Below, one piece after another: positions 32,434 through 40,367 of a stretch of DNA of 64,000 bases (positions are counted from its first letter, which is position 1; each line of letters opens with the position of its first letter). A program made the position numbers and the translations under genes. The stretch lies in contig DATKVC010000018.1 of the NCBI GenBank assembly GCA_035530275.1, forward strand, positions 1-64,000, written 5' to 3'. The notes beneath the pieces are model-generated. The model ran no database searches and was not told where the DNA came from. It saw only the letters and a list, made by a program, of their open reading frames with translations. The stretch is from CAIJMU01 sp035530275. Its GTDB lineage: Bacteria > Spirochaetota > Spirochaetia > Treponematales > Rectinemataceae.

Positions 32434-33948
32434 GTGGATCTCGCGCCTTTCAAGGAGCTGATCAAGCGACGCGCCGGCATCGACATCCGCGGTCCCGCCG
32501 AGAGGTCCCTCGAAGATTCCCTTCGGGAGAGGATCGGGGCGTCGGGCGGCGCCGATGATCACAATTATTATCTCAGGCTCCTCGGCGACGAGGGCGAATT
32601 CTTCAGCCTCGTCGAGTCGGTCGCGATCAACGAGACCTATTTCTGTCGAGACTGTCCCCAGCTGCTTTTTTTCGCCCACGACATCGTGCCGCGGCTCCTC
32701 GCGGAAGGTCGGACCAGGCCGCTCAGGATCCTGAGCGCCGGATGCTCGTCGGGCGAGGAGGTCTATTCCATCGCCATGACCCTCTCGGAGTGCTTCGGCG
32801 CCGAGTCCTCGAGGCTCTTTACGATCATAGGCTGCGACATCGACAGCAAGGCCCTCGAACTCGCGCTGGCTGGCGTCTATCGACCCTTCTCGTTCAGGGG
32901 CTTGGAAGCCGAGAGGCGGAAGCGCTGGTTCGATGAAGCCGGCGATTCGCGCTGGCGCATCAAGGGCGAGCTCGCGGCCATGACGGAATTTCGGCGCATC
33001 AATCTGATCGGAAACGAATGGCCCGCCAAATTCTCCGATTTCGACGCGATCTTCTTCCGCAACGTCTCGATCTATTTCGATGTCGAAACGCGGCGGAAAA
33101 TTCAATTGAGGCTCGCCTCGATCCTACGAAGCGACGGCTACCTGATCACCGGATCGGCGGAAACCCTGGCCAACGACCTCGGCGTATTCGAACTCCGTTC
33201 CGAGGGAGACAATTTCTACTTCGTCCCCCGCGGTTTGCACGATGCGACATCGGAAGTCTCGGCGAAATCCGGGTCTGCGGGGTACAAGGTTTTGGGTGCA
33301 ACGGCGGCAAAGCCCCGGGCCGCGGCGCCAAGGGCGGCGCCACCCCCGAAGCGCGCGGATGAGGTCCACGGACGACGAGGAGCGAAAATCGGCTCGGCCA
33401 TGCCAGTGCCTTCCATCGAGGATCTGCAAGCCCTCGTCGTCGCCAAACGTTACGACGAGGTGCTGCAAGTGACCGAATCCATAGCCTCGACGGAAGGTCC
33501 GGCGGCGACCGAGGCCGGACCGAACCGCAAGGTCTCCCGAGCCGAGGCTTTCGCCCTCCTTCGTTCCTTCGTGTTGTTCGAGCGGCAACGCGCCGAGGAG
33601 GCGGAAAGCCTCGCGTTGAGCGTGCTCGAAAGCGATCCATGGTCATCCGACGCCTGCGTCCTTCTCGGCCTTTCGAAACGAAGGCAGGGCCTGAGGGAAG
33701 ACGCGATCGATTGGTTTCGCAAGGCCGCCTATGCGAACAGGGCCTGCTGGCCGGCCCACTACTACCTCGCGGAACTCTACCGTGAACAAGGCGAGAGGGG
33801 CAAAGCCGGAAGGGAATACACCATCGTGCTCCGCGCCCTCGAGACGCAGGCGAGCCGCGACGCCGGGCTCTCCGTCGTTCCGCTCGGCCTGCCCGCCGGA
33901 GATATCAAGATGGTATGCGAGCGTCGCCTCGCGGAACGGGTGGAGTAG
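32434..33948 (+). CDS. cheR: CheR methyltransferase with C-terminal TPR-like extension
   Basis: About 504 residues from GTG 32434, two bases after the cheB stop; a GTG at 32401 would add 11 residues overlapping cheB. Residues ~60-270 are the SAM-dependent methyltransferase (INETYFCRD, RILSAGCSSGEEVYSIAM, FDAIFFRNVSIYFD). Residues ~330-500 are helical repeats of TPR type (LALSVLESDPWSSDACVLLGLSKR in two blocks, AIDWFRKAAYANRACWPAH). It methylates receptor glutamates. CheR with a TPR tail is characteristic of alternative chemosensory systems such as WspC and FrzF. Confidence 0.92.
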   Translation: MDLAPFKELIKRRAGIDIRGPAERSLEDSLRERIGASGGADDHNYYLRLLGDEGEFFSLVESVAINETYFCRDCPQLLFFAHDIVPRLLAEGRTRPLRILSAGCSSGEEVYSIAMTLSECFGAESSRLFTIIGCDIDSKALELALAGVYRPFSFRGLEAERRKRWFDEAGDSRWRIKGELAAMTEFRRINLIGNEWPAKFSDFDAIFFRNVSIYFDVETRRKIQLRLASILRSDGYLITGSAETLANDLGVFELRSEGDNFYFVPRGLHDATSEVSAKSGSAGYKVLGATAAKPRAAAPRAAPPPKRADEVHGRRGAKIGSAMPVPSIEDLQALVVAKRYDEVLQVTESIASTEGPAATEAGPNRKVSRAEAFALLRSFVLFERQRAEEAESLALSVLESDPWSSDACVLLGLSKRRQGLREDAIDWFRKAAYANRACWPAHYYLAELYREQGERGKAGREYTIVLRALETQASRDAGLSVVPLGLPAGDIKMVCERRLAERVE

Positions 33949-33951
33949 CCC

Positions 33952-36147
33952 ATGGCCGTCGACATGTCGAAGTTCATCGGGCGCTTCGTCGAGGAATCCC
34001 GGGAACGCATCGCCCAGCTGATCGCGGGAATCGGCGCCTTCGACATCGCCGAGGCGCGGGAGGGCGAGGGTTCAGCGGTCGGGGGGGTCGACGAACTGTT
34101 TAGGGCGGCCCACACCATCAAGGGCTCGGCCAAGATGCTCGGACAGGCGGGCATCGGAGAAACCGCCCATCGCCTCGAGGATCTTCTCGACGCCCTGCGC
34201 TCAGGGCGCTTGAAGACATCGTCTGAGGCGATCCAGGCCTTGTATCGCGGCGCCGACGGCCTATCGAGCCTCGTCGAAAGGCTCGCGTCAGGAGAGAAGA
34301 ATCCTCCGGCCGACGAAGCTGTCCTGAAGGCCCTCGCCGCGGTGATTGGGACGGAGGAGGCCTCGCCCGAGGTCGAGTCGCGGGAAAAGGCGGCAGCGCC
34401 GGTGGGGTCGATCGCCGCTCTGGCGGCTACGGAGGCGTCGACAGTTCAGGCTCAGATCGTGCCGGAAAGCGTCCGCGTCCGCATCGAGAAACTCGACGAA
34501 CTCGTGCGCCTCACCGGCGAAGCGCTCGCCGCCAGGGCCCAGGCCCTGAGCAGGAGCGCGGAGCTGGCGGCGATAGAGCACATGGCCTTTCCGGCCACGG
34601 CGAGCGACACCGACCGGCTCCGGATGATCAGGGAGCGCATCGGCCAGTATCGTCGCAAACTTCGCGCCGACGCCCTGGCGCGCGAGGACCTCGACGGCGA
34701 GCTGCACGCGGCGGCCCTGGCGATGCGCATGCTGCCCCTGTCGATCGTCTTCGAGCCGGCTGCCAGGATGGCCCGCGAGATCGCCCGATCCCTGGGCAAG
34801 GAAATCGAGTGCGCCGTGTCGGGAGAAGGGATAGAACTCGACAGGCAGATCATCGACCGCCTCGGCGAACCCCTCCTCCACCTCCTCAGGAACGCGATCG
34901 ACCACGGCATCGAGGCGCCCGAGCTCCGTGAGTCCAAGGGCAAGCCGCGACGCGGCAGGATCGGGCTTTCGGCTCGGCGGGCCGAGGGCTCGGTCTATAT
35001 CGAGGTGAGCGACGACGGCGGGGGTCTCGACATCGAGGCCATCAGGGAAAAGGCCCTGCGCGTGAAGATCGTCACGCCCGACAAGGCCGCCACCCTGTCG
35101 ACGCGCGAAATTTCGGATCTCATCTTCCTCCCCGGCTTCAGCACGAGTCCCATGATCACCGACCTTTCAGGCCGCGGGGTCGGACTCGACGTCGTTCGAA
35201 AGACCGTCGTCGAGAGCCTGAAGGGAACCATCTTCGTCGACTCGACGCCGGGGACGGGCGTCTCTTTTCGCCTTCGGCTGCCCCCGACCCTCGCCATCAT
35301 GCGCGTGCTCTTCGCGCGCTCGGGCGAGGCGATCTTCGCCTTCGCCTCCCATGACGTGACGGGCGTCGTCGACATCGACCCGAAGGCGATCCTGGACATC
35401 GCGGGTGGCAAGGCGGCGATCATCCGCAACGAGTTCGTGCCCGTCATGGCCCTCGCGGAAGCCCTCTCCCTTCCCGAAACCTCCGAAGCCTTTTCAAGAA
35501 GCGGCGGGCAAGCGGGAGCCGATGCCGGCTTGCGACTCCTGGTGGTGAACGACGGATCGGAGCGCCTCGCATTGGCCATCGACTCCCTCGTCGACGAGAG
35601 GGAGGCGGTCGTCAAACCCCTCCCCCCCCACATGCGCGGGGTTTCCCTCGTGTCGGGCATCGTGACAATTGGTTCGAATGAGCTCATCTGCCTCCTCAAC
35701 GCGCCGGCCCTGGTCGGCTCGGCGCGAAGGGAGCGGGTTTCGTCCCCCGCGAGGGACTCGGCCGTCGCTTCGCGGGCGCGAAAGGCGGAAATCCTCGTCA
35801 TCGACGATTCGCTCAATACGAGGGAGATAGAGCGGGACGTCCTCGAGTCCCACGGGTATCGCATCACCCTCGCCGAAGACGGGACGGACGGGCTGGCTAA
35901 GGCCCTCGCCAAGAAGTTCGACGCCGTCCTCACCGATGTCGAAATGCCTGGTTTGGACGGTTTCGCGCTCACCGAAAGACTCAGGGCGGAAGAAGCCTAT
36001 CGCGACGCCCCGATCGTCATCCTCACCTCCCGATCGCGGGAAGAGGACAGGCGCAGGGGCATACGAGCGGGCGCCGATGCGTATATAGTCAAAGGCGATT
36101 TCGAGCAGGGCGGACTGCTCGAGACGCTGAGATCATTGGGCTTGTGA
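33952..36147 (+). CDS. cheA: Hybrid chemotaxis histidine kinase CheA-REC
   Basis: 731 residues with domains in this order: Hpt (phospho-accepting His54 in AAHTIKGSAKMLG), a dimerisation region, an HATPase domain (HLLRNAIDHGIEAPE for the N-box, DDGGGLD, GRGVGLDVV), a CheW-like coupling domain (~residues 450-590), and a C-terminal receiver (LVIDDSLNTRE, VLTDVEMPGLDGF, VILTSRSREED, lysine in YIVKGDF). CheA fused to a receiver is the WspE/FrzE arrangement. It autophosphorylates in response to the receptor and hands phosphate to response regulators. ATG 33952 has GGAG upstream; MSKFIGRF at 33964 is an alternative. Confidence 0.94.
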   Translation: MAVDMSKFIGRFVEESRERIAQLIAGIGAFDIAEAREGEGSAVGGVDELFRAAHTIKGSAKMLGQAGIGETAHRLEDLLDALRSGRLKTSSEAIQALYRGADGLSSLVERLASGEKNPPADEAVLKALAAVIGTEEASPEVESREKAAAPVGSIAALAATEASTVQAQIVPESVRVRIEKLDELVRLTGEALAARAQALSRSAELAAIEHMAFPATASDTDRLRMIRERIGQYRRKLRADALAREDLDGELHAAALAMRMLPLSIVFEPAARMAREIARSLGKEIECAVSGEGIELDRQIIDRLGEPLLHLLRNAIDHGIEAPELRESKGKPRRGRIGLSARRAEGSVYIEVSDDGGGLDIEAIREKALRVKIVTPDKAATLSTREISDLIFLPGFSTSPMITDLSGRGVGLDVVRKTVVESLKGTIFVDSTPGTGVSFRLRLPPTLAIMRVLFARSGEAIFAFASHDVTGVVDIDPKAILDIAGGKAAIIRNEFVPVMALAEALSLPETSEAFSRSGGQAGADAGLRLLVVNDGSERLALAIDSLVDEREAVVKPLPPHMRGVSLVSGIVTIGSNELICLLNAPALVGSARRERVSSPARDSAVASRARKAEILVIDDSLNTREIERDVLESHGYRITLAEDGTDGLAKALAKKFDAVLTDVEMPGLDGFALTERLRAEEAYRDAPIVILTSRSREEDRRRGIRAGADAYIVKGDFEQGGLLETLRSLGL

Positions 36148-36161
36148 ATCGAGGTCAAGCG

Positions 36162-36536
36162 ATGAAGATACTGATAGTCGACGATGACCCCGTCGCGGGG
36201 GAAATTTCGCAGGCCATCCTCGAGGCCGGGGGCTACGACACCCTCCTCGCGGAGGGCGCCGCCGCGGCCCGAGAGCTGATTTCGAGAGACGCGGATATCG
36301 CCCTCGTCGTGAGCGATCATCGCATGCCGGAAAAGAGCGGCATCGACCTGCACAAGGAGCTCGCCGCGGCGGGATCGAAGTTGCCCTTCATCCTCCTTTC
36401 CGCCGACGATCCGGTTAAGCTCCGCGAACTAGCGCCCGGCCTCGATGCGGCGCTCGCGAAGGACGAGGCTTTGACGATCGCCCTTCCCGCCGCGGCGGCC
36501 CGCCTGATCGGGAAGGGCATGGGAGGGGAACCATGA
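36162..36536 (+). CDS. Single-domain CheY-like response regulator
   Basis: About 124 residues forming a stand-alone receiver domain: ILIVDDDPVAGE (acidic pocket), VVSDHRMPEKSGIDL (phospho-acceptor aspartate), FILLSADDP (switch Ser), and a lysine in AALAKDEAL. Start taken at ATG 36162 with GAGGTC nearby; an earlier frame from 36144 overlaps the cheA end. No output domain is present. It may be a phosphate sink or shuttle between CheA and the Hpt domain of the next protein. It overlaps that gene by four bases. Confidence 0.88.
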   Translation: MKILIVDDDPVAGEISQAILEAGGYDTLLAEGAAAARELISRDADIALVVSDHRMPEKSGIDLHKELAAAGSKLPFILLSADDPVKLRELAPGLDAALAKDEALTIALPAAAARLIGKGMGGEP

Positions 36537-38218
36537 GCGGCCGGGAGGATGCTCTGTCGATAAAGATACTCGCCTTGCGACGGACCTACCTCGATCAGTT
36601 CCCGACGAGGATAGAGGAGGGCTTCATGGGGCTCGCCGCCCTCGAGGAAGGCCCGGATCTAAAGGGCGCCGAAACCCTCCATTCCGTGCTCCACTCGATC
36701 AAGGGCACGAGCGATTCCCTCGGACTCACCGAGATCGGCGATCTCGCGCGTGAGACCGAGACCCTCATCGACCGGGCGGCCGACAAGTCGGGACCGAATC
36801 ACATCAGCATTAGGAAGGTTCTTGCGGGCAGGCTCGCGGCCCTCCAGGCCGCGGCCGCAGCGGCGAAGGAACAGGAAGCGAGGACCTCCACGGTCATAGA
36901 GGATTCCGGCGCGAACCCCGTACTTCCCGAGGAACTCCCCCTGGTCTACCTCTGCGACGACGACGCCATCCTCGCGGCCGTCACGGCGAGTCAAATCTCG
37001 TACTTCGGCTACAAGGTCGAAACCTTCACGAGGACCTCCGAGCTCCTCCAGGCCGCGACCGTGAACCGTCCCCGGGCGATGATCATGGATATCGTCTTTC
37101 CCGAGGGGGCGAACGAGGGCTCCCAGACGATCCAGCGCCTCAAATCCCAGGGCATCGAGATACCCAGCGTCTTCATCTCCGCCCGCGGCGACTTCGAGGC
37201 GCGGCTCGGGGCGGTTCGCGCCGGAGGATCGGCCTTCTTCACCAAGCCGGTGGATCCGATGAAGCTGGTCGCCACCCTCGACGAACTCACGCGACTGCGC
37301 GAGCCCGAGCCCTTCCGCATCCTCATCGTCGACGACGAGCCCGTGGCGGCCGAATACCACCGGGCGATCCTCACGGCCGCCGGCATGACGGCGCTGACCA
37401 CGGAGAATCCCGAGAAGGCCCTGGATATCGTGCGCGAATTCAGGCCCGATCTCGTGCTCATGGACATGTACATGCCGACCTGCTCGGGGCACGACCTCGC
37501 CGCCCTCATCAGGCAGGTGCCCGATTTCCTCAGTGTTCCCATCATATTTCTTTCCGCCGAGACCGACAAGGCCAAACAGCTGTCGGCCATGCGCGTCGGG
37601 GCCGAGGGCTTCCTCACGAAGCCCATCCCGCGGGAGGAGCTCGTCGTCTCCGTCGCGCTCAGGGCGGAGCGCATGCGGATGCTCCGTTCGCTCATGACCC
37701 AGGACAGCCTCACCGGGCTGTTCAACCACACGACGGCCACCCAGATGCTCAAGACGAATCTCGACGGCGCCCAGCGCACCGGTCACCCGCTCTGCTTCGC
37801 GATGATCGACATCGACCACTTCAAGAAGGTTAACGACAATTACGGCCACCCCGTCGGCGACCAGGTCATCATCGCCATCGCGAGGGCCCTCAGGCAGCGA
37901 CTCAGGACCTCCGACATCGTGGGCCGCTACGGCGGCGAGGAGTTCGCCGTCATCCTTCCGGACACCTCCCGGGAATCGGCGCGGTTGATCCTCGACATGC
38001 TGCGCGAGGATTTTTCGCGCGTGGAGTTCCGCTCCGACGACAGGATCTTCCACTGCAGCTTCAGCTGCGGCATCGCCAACTCCCTCGACTATCCGACCTT
38101 CCAGGCCCTGCGCGAGGCCGCCGACCGCACCCTTTATCAGGCGAAGGCCGCCGGCAGGAACCAGGTCCTCGTGGCCGCGCCAGAGCGCGCGCGCAAGGAA
38201 GGGCCCGATGGGCGATGA
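36533..38218 (+). CDS. Hpt-REC-REC-GGDEF diguanylate cyclase
   Basis: 561 residues that make cyclic-di-GMP from GTP under phosphorelay control. Residues 1-110 are an Hpt domain (His54 in HSVLHSIKGTSDSLGL). Residues ~140-255 are receiver 1 (LCDDDAIL, MIMDIVFPEG, FFTKPVD) and ~262-380 receiver 2 (LIVDDEPVAAE, VLMDMYMPTCSG, FLTKPIP). Residues ~395-550 are a GGDEF domain with active site GGEEF and the inhibitory I-site RTSD five residues before it. Both receivers keep their key Asp and Lys. The WspR equivalent in known systems has one receiver and no Hpt, so this is an elaborated output. Confidence 0.93.
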   Translation: MSGREDALSIKILALRRTYLDQFPTRIEEGFMGLAALEEGPDLKGAETLHSVLHSIKGTSDSLGLTEIGDLARETETLIDRAADKSGPNHISIRKVLAGRLAALQAAAAAAKEQEARTSTVIEDSGANPVLPEELPLVYLCDDDAILAAVTASQISYFGYKVETFTRTSELLQAATVNRPRAMIMDIVFPEGANEGSQTIQRLKSQGIEIPSVFISARGDFEARLGAVRAGGSAFFTKPVDPMKLVATLDELTRLREPEPFRILIVDDEPVAAEYHRAILTAAGMTALTTENPEKALDIVREFRPDLVLMDMYMPTCSGHDLAALIRQVPDFLSVPIIFLSAETDKAKQLSAMRVGAEGFLTKPIPREELVVSVALRAERMRMLRSLMTQDSLTGLFNHTTATQMLKTNLDGAQRTGHPLCFAMIDIDHFKKVNDNYGHPVGDQVIIAIARALRQRLRTSDIVGRYGGEEFAVILPDTSRESARLILDMLREDFSRVEFRSDDRIFHCSFSCGIANSLDYPTFQALREAADRTLYQAKAAGRNQVLVAAPERARKEGPDGR

Positions 38219-38726
38219 CGACTCCGGACTCGATATCGCGCTGTCCAGCCGGATTCGGGAGCGCGGCGAAGTCGAAGACGCCGAGGAGTTCACGTTCGCC
38301 GTCCTCGTCTTCGAGCTGGGCGGATCGCCTTACGCCGTCGAGGGCCGATTCATCAAGGCGGTGTTGCCAATGACGGAGCCCTTCCTCGTTCCGGGCTGCC
38401 CCCCCTCACTCGAAGGCGTCATCCTCCATCAGGGCGAGATCGAAAGCGTCATCGACATCTCGGCGACCATCGGTTTGTCCCCCCTGTCCGCCGGAGTATC
38501 GCGGGCGATACTCCTCGCACAGACCCCCGCGATGCGCAGCGGCATCCGCGTCGACCGCGTCCTCGACGTCGCCCAGGTGCCCGAATCGAGAATCGCGCCT
38601 TCCCCCCAGATCCTGCGCGACGCCTTACGCGAAATGGCCCCGAAGGTCGTCGAACGGGAAGGCGGCATCGTTCCCCTACTCGACCTGCCCGCTATCTTCG
38701 CCGCCTGGGAGCGGAGCGAGGCGTGA
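38208..38726 (+). CDS. cheW: CheW-like coupling protein
   Basis: 172 residues with a CheW beta-barrel domain: FAVLVFELGGSPYAVEGRFI at the N-side, VLPMTEPFLVPGCPPSLEGVI (the usual PGAP..V-G-V-I region), and QGEIESVIDISATIG. It couples the receptor to CheA. The start overlaps the diguanylate-cyclase stop by 11 bases. The first ~35 residues are acidic and not part of the fold. Confidence 0.88.
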   Translation: MGDDDSGLDIALSSRIRERGEVEDAEEFTFAVLVFELGGSPYAVEGRFIKAVLPMTEPFLVPGCPPSLEGVILHQGEIESVIDISATIGLSPLSAGVSRAILLAQTPAMRSGIRVDRVLDVAQVPESRIAPSPQILRDALREMAPKVVEREGGIVPLLDLPAIFAAWERSEA

Positions 38727-39049
38727 GCCCCGGCAGCCGGGAAAGACTTCCCCCCATCGGCCTCGCGACCTTCAGGTCCGCGGGCCACTCCTTCGCCGTG
38801 GAGGCCCGCTTCGTCGAGGAGATGGAGCCGGTCGCCGGGCGACCACAGGCCTTCGAACTCGCCCTCGACCTTCCCTCGGGGACCGGCGCCCTCGTGGTCG
38901 AGGCGCCCGTCGAGCTCGTCTCGGTCGAGGTCGAGGACATCCACCCCCTTCCCCAAGCCCTCGCCGCGCGCTGCGCCATCCGCGGCCTCAGGGCCCTCGC
39001 GCGCCGCGGCGAGGGCTTCCTCCTCGTCCTCGACCCCAGACAATTGTGA
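38723..39049 (+). CDS. Short CheW-like protein (half domain)
   Basis: 108 residues from GTG 38723, overlapping the cheW stop by four bases. IGLATFRSAGHSFAVEARFV resembles the first strands of CheW, and GEGFLLVLDPRQL resembles the last strands, but the central PGxPxxxxGV block is missing. It may be a degenerate second CheW, as Wsp systems have two CheW proteins (WspB, WspD), or a regulator of CheA assembly. It closes the operon; the convergent metA gene ends four bases away. Confidence 0.6.
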   Translation: MSPGSRERLPPIGLATFRSAGHSFAVEARFVEEMEPVAGRPQAFELALDLPSGTGALVVEAPVELVSVEVEDIHPLPQALAARCAIRGLRALARRGEGFLLVLDPRQL

Positions 39050-39052
39050 GGA

Positions 39053-39973
39053 TCAGCCCGAGAGCCTCGCCAGGTCGTAGGGCGTCTCCTCGTACACGCA
39101 GTAATTGAGCCAGTTCGCGTACAGGAGATGGGCGTGGGCTCTCCAGGTCATGAGGGGCGGCCGCGCCGGATCGTCGCCGGGAAAGTAGTTCGCGGGCTTC
39201 GCGATGGGCAGGCCCTTGGCCACGTCGCGGTCGTATTCCGCCTTGAGGGTCAAGCGATCGTACTCGGGATGGCCCGTGACGAAGATGCGCCTGAGATCCC
39301 TCGTCGCCGCGATATAGAGACCGGCCACCTCCGAGGTCGCGAGGACCTCGAGCTCCGGCACCTTCTTCACGTCCTCGAGACGCACCTCCGTGTGCCGCGA
39401 ATGAGGCGCGAGAAAACTCTCGTCGAAACCGCGCAAGAGCGGATTGCGGAGATCGAGGGCCTCGTGGTGGAAGAGCCCGAACATTTTTTCCGACAACGGA
39501 TACTTGGGCACCCCGTAATGGTGGTAGAGCCCGGCCTGCGCTCCCCAGCAGATGTGGAGGGTGGACCAGACATTCGTCGCCGACCAGTCGAGGACCCGCT
39601 TCAGTTCGGGCCAGTAATCGACCTCCTCGAAGGCCAGGGTCTCCACCGGGGCCCCCGTGATCACGAGACCGTCGAAGCGCTCGTGGAGGACGTCGTCGAG
39701 CCCCTCGTAGAACTGCTCGAGATGCTCGGTCGCGGTGTTCTTCGCCTCGTGGCTCGTCATGTGGATGAAGCGCACGTCGATCTGGACCGGGCTGTTGCCC
39801 AGGACCCTGAGGATCTGCGTTTCGGTGGTGATCTTGGTGGGCATGAGATTGAGGACGGCGATGCGGAGCTCGCGGATGTCCTGTTGGACGGCCCGCGACT
39901 TCCTCATTACGAAGATATTCTCTTCTTCTAACTGCCTGGCTGCCGGTAGATCGTCGGGTATGCGTACGGGCAT
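39053..39973 (-). CDS. metA: Homoserine O-acetyltransferase (MetA family)
   Basis: Acylates L-homoserine, the first committed step of methionine synthesis. The 306-residue protein has the MetA fold: MPTKITTETQILRVL, catalytic Cys142 in LHICWGAQAG, and FVTGHPEYD with the catalytic histidine. Residue 111 (GAPVE) is Glu. From published MetA work Glu111 selects acetyl-CoA and Gly selects succinyl-CoA, so this should be an acetyltransferase despite the usual 'succinyltransferase' label. The divergent metY product uses O-acetylhomoserine, in agreement. Start ATG 39973 follows GGAGGCAAATC. Confidence 0.93.
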   Translation of the reverse strand: MPVRIPDDLPAARQLEEENIFVMRKSRAVQQDIRELRIAVLNLMPTKITTETQILRVLGNSPVQIDVRFIHMTSHEAKNTATEHLEQFYEGLDDVLHERFDGLVITGAPVETLAFEEVDYWPELKRVLDWSATNVWSTLHICWGAQAGLYHHYGVPKYPLSEKMFGLFHHEALDLRNPLLRGFDESFLAPHSRHTEVRLEDVKKVPELEVLATSEVAGLYIAATRDLRRIFVTGHPEYDRLTLKAEYDRDVAKGLPIAKPANYFPGDDPARPPLMTWRAHAHLLYANWLNYCVYEETPYDLARLSG

Positions 39974-40367
39974 GATTTGCCTCCGTCGGAAGAATTGGCG
40001 CGAAGCGCTTGACGCCGGAAAGCGGCGCATGCGATGTTCCTTCGCAACGCAACGTGCCACCACACGGAGCGCGCCGACGGACCGTTGCAGCGGCGCCGTC
40101 GACTCGGCCACATTGTGGCCAATTTCAGGAGGGCCCGCAAGGGCCGTCGCGACGGCTGCGGCCGTCGCGGGCGAAGGACGAGCGATGCGAGAGCGCATGT
40201 GGACGATGACGATGGTATGGAGCATGCGTATGCCCCTGTCCTCGTCACGCGCGCGTCGCGTCGCGGTCGGGAACAGGGGCATACCCCAGCGCGGTCGCTG
40301 AGACACGGCGGCCGCCAGCCGATTTCGTCTGAATTGGAATGAAATCGACCACGCTTTGGAGGCCACC
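39974..40367. promoter_or_regulatory. metA-metY divergent intergenic region with a 12-bp inverted repeat
   Basis: This 394-base stretch has no credible gene on either strand. It contains a perfect 12-bp inverted repeat GTATGCCCCTGT (40228-40239) / ACAGGGGCATAC (40273-40284) around a GC-rich 33-base loop, and GGCCACA-TTGTGGCC at about 40108-40122. I looked for SAM and SAH riboswitch cores on both strands and recognised none. Regulation of the met pair therefore remains open; a protein operator is as likely as an RNA switch. Confidence 0.45.

Noticed and set aside
36659..38293. A 544-codon minus-strand frame
   Set aside because: Mirror of the diguanylate-cyclase gene with no motif of its own.
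39974..40367. SAM or SAH riboswitch upstream of metA or metY
   Set aside because: I could not recognise the conserved core of any known SAM/SAH class on either strand; only generic hairpins are present.
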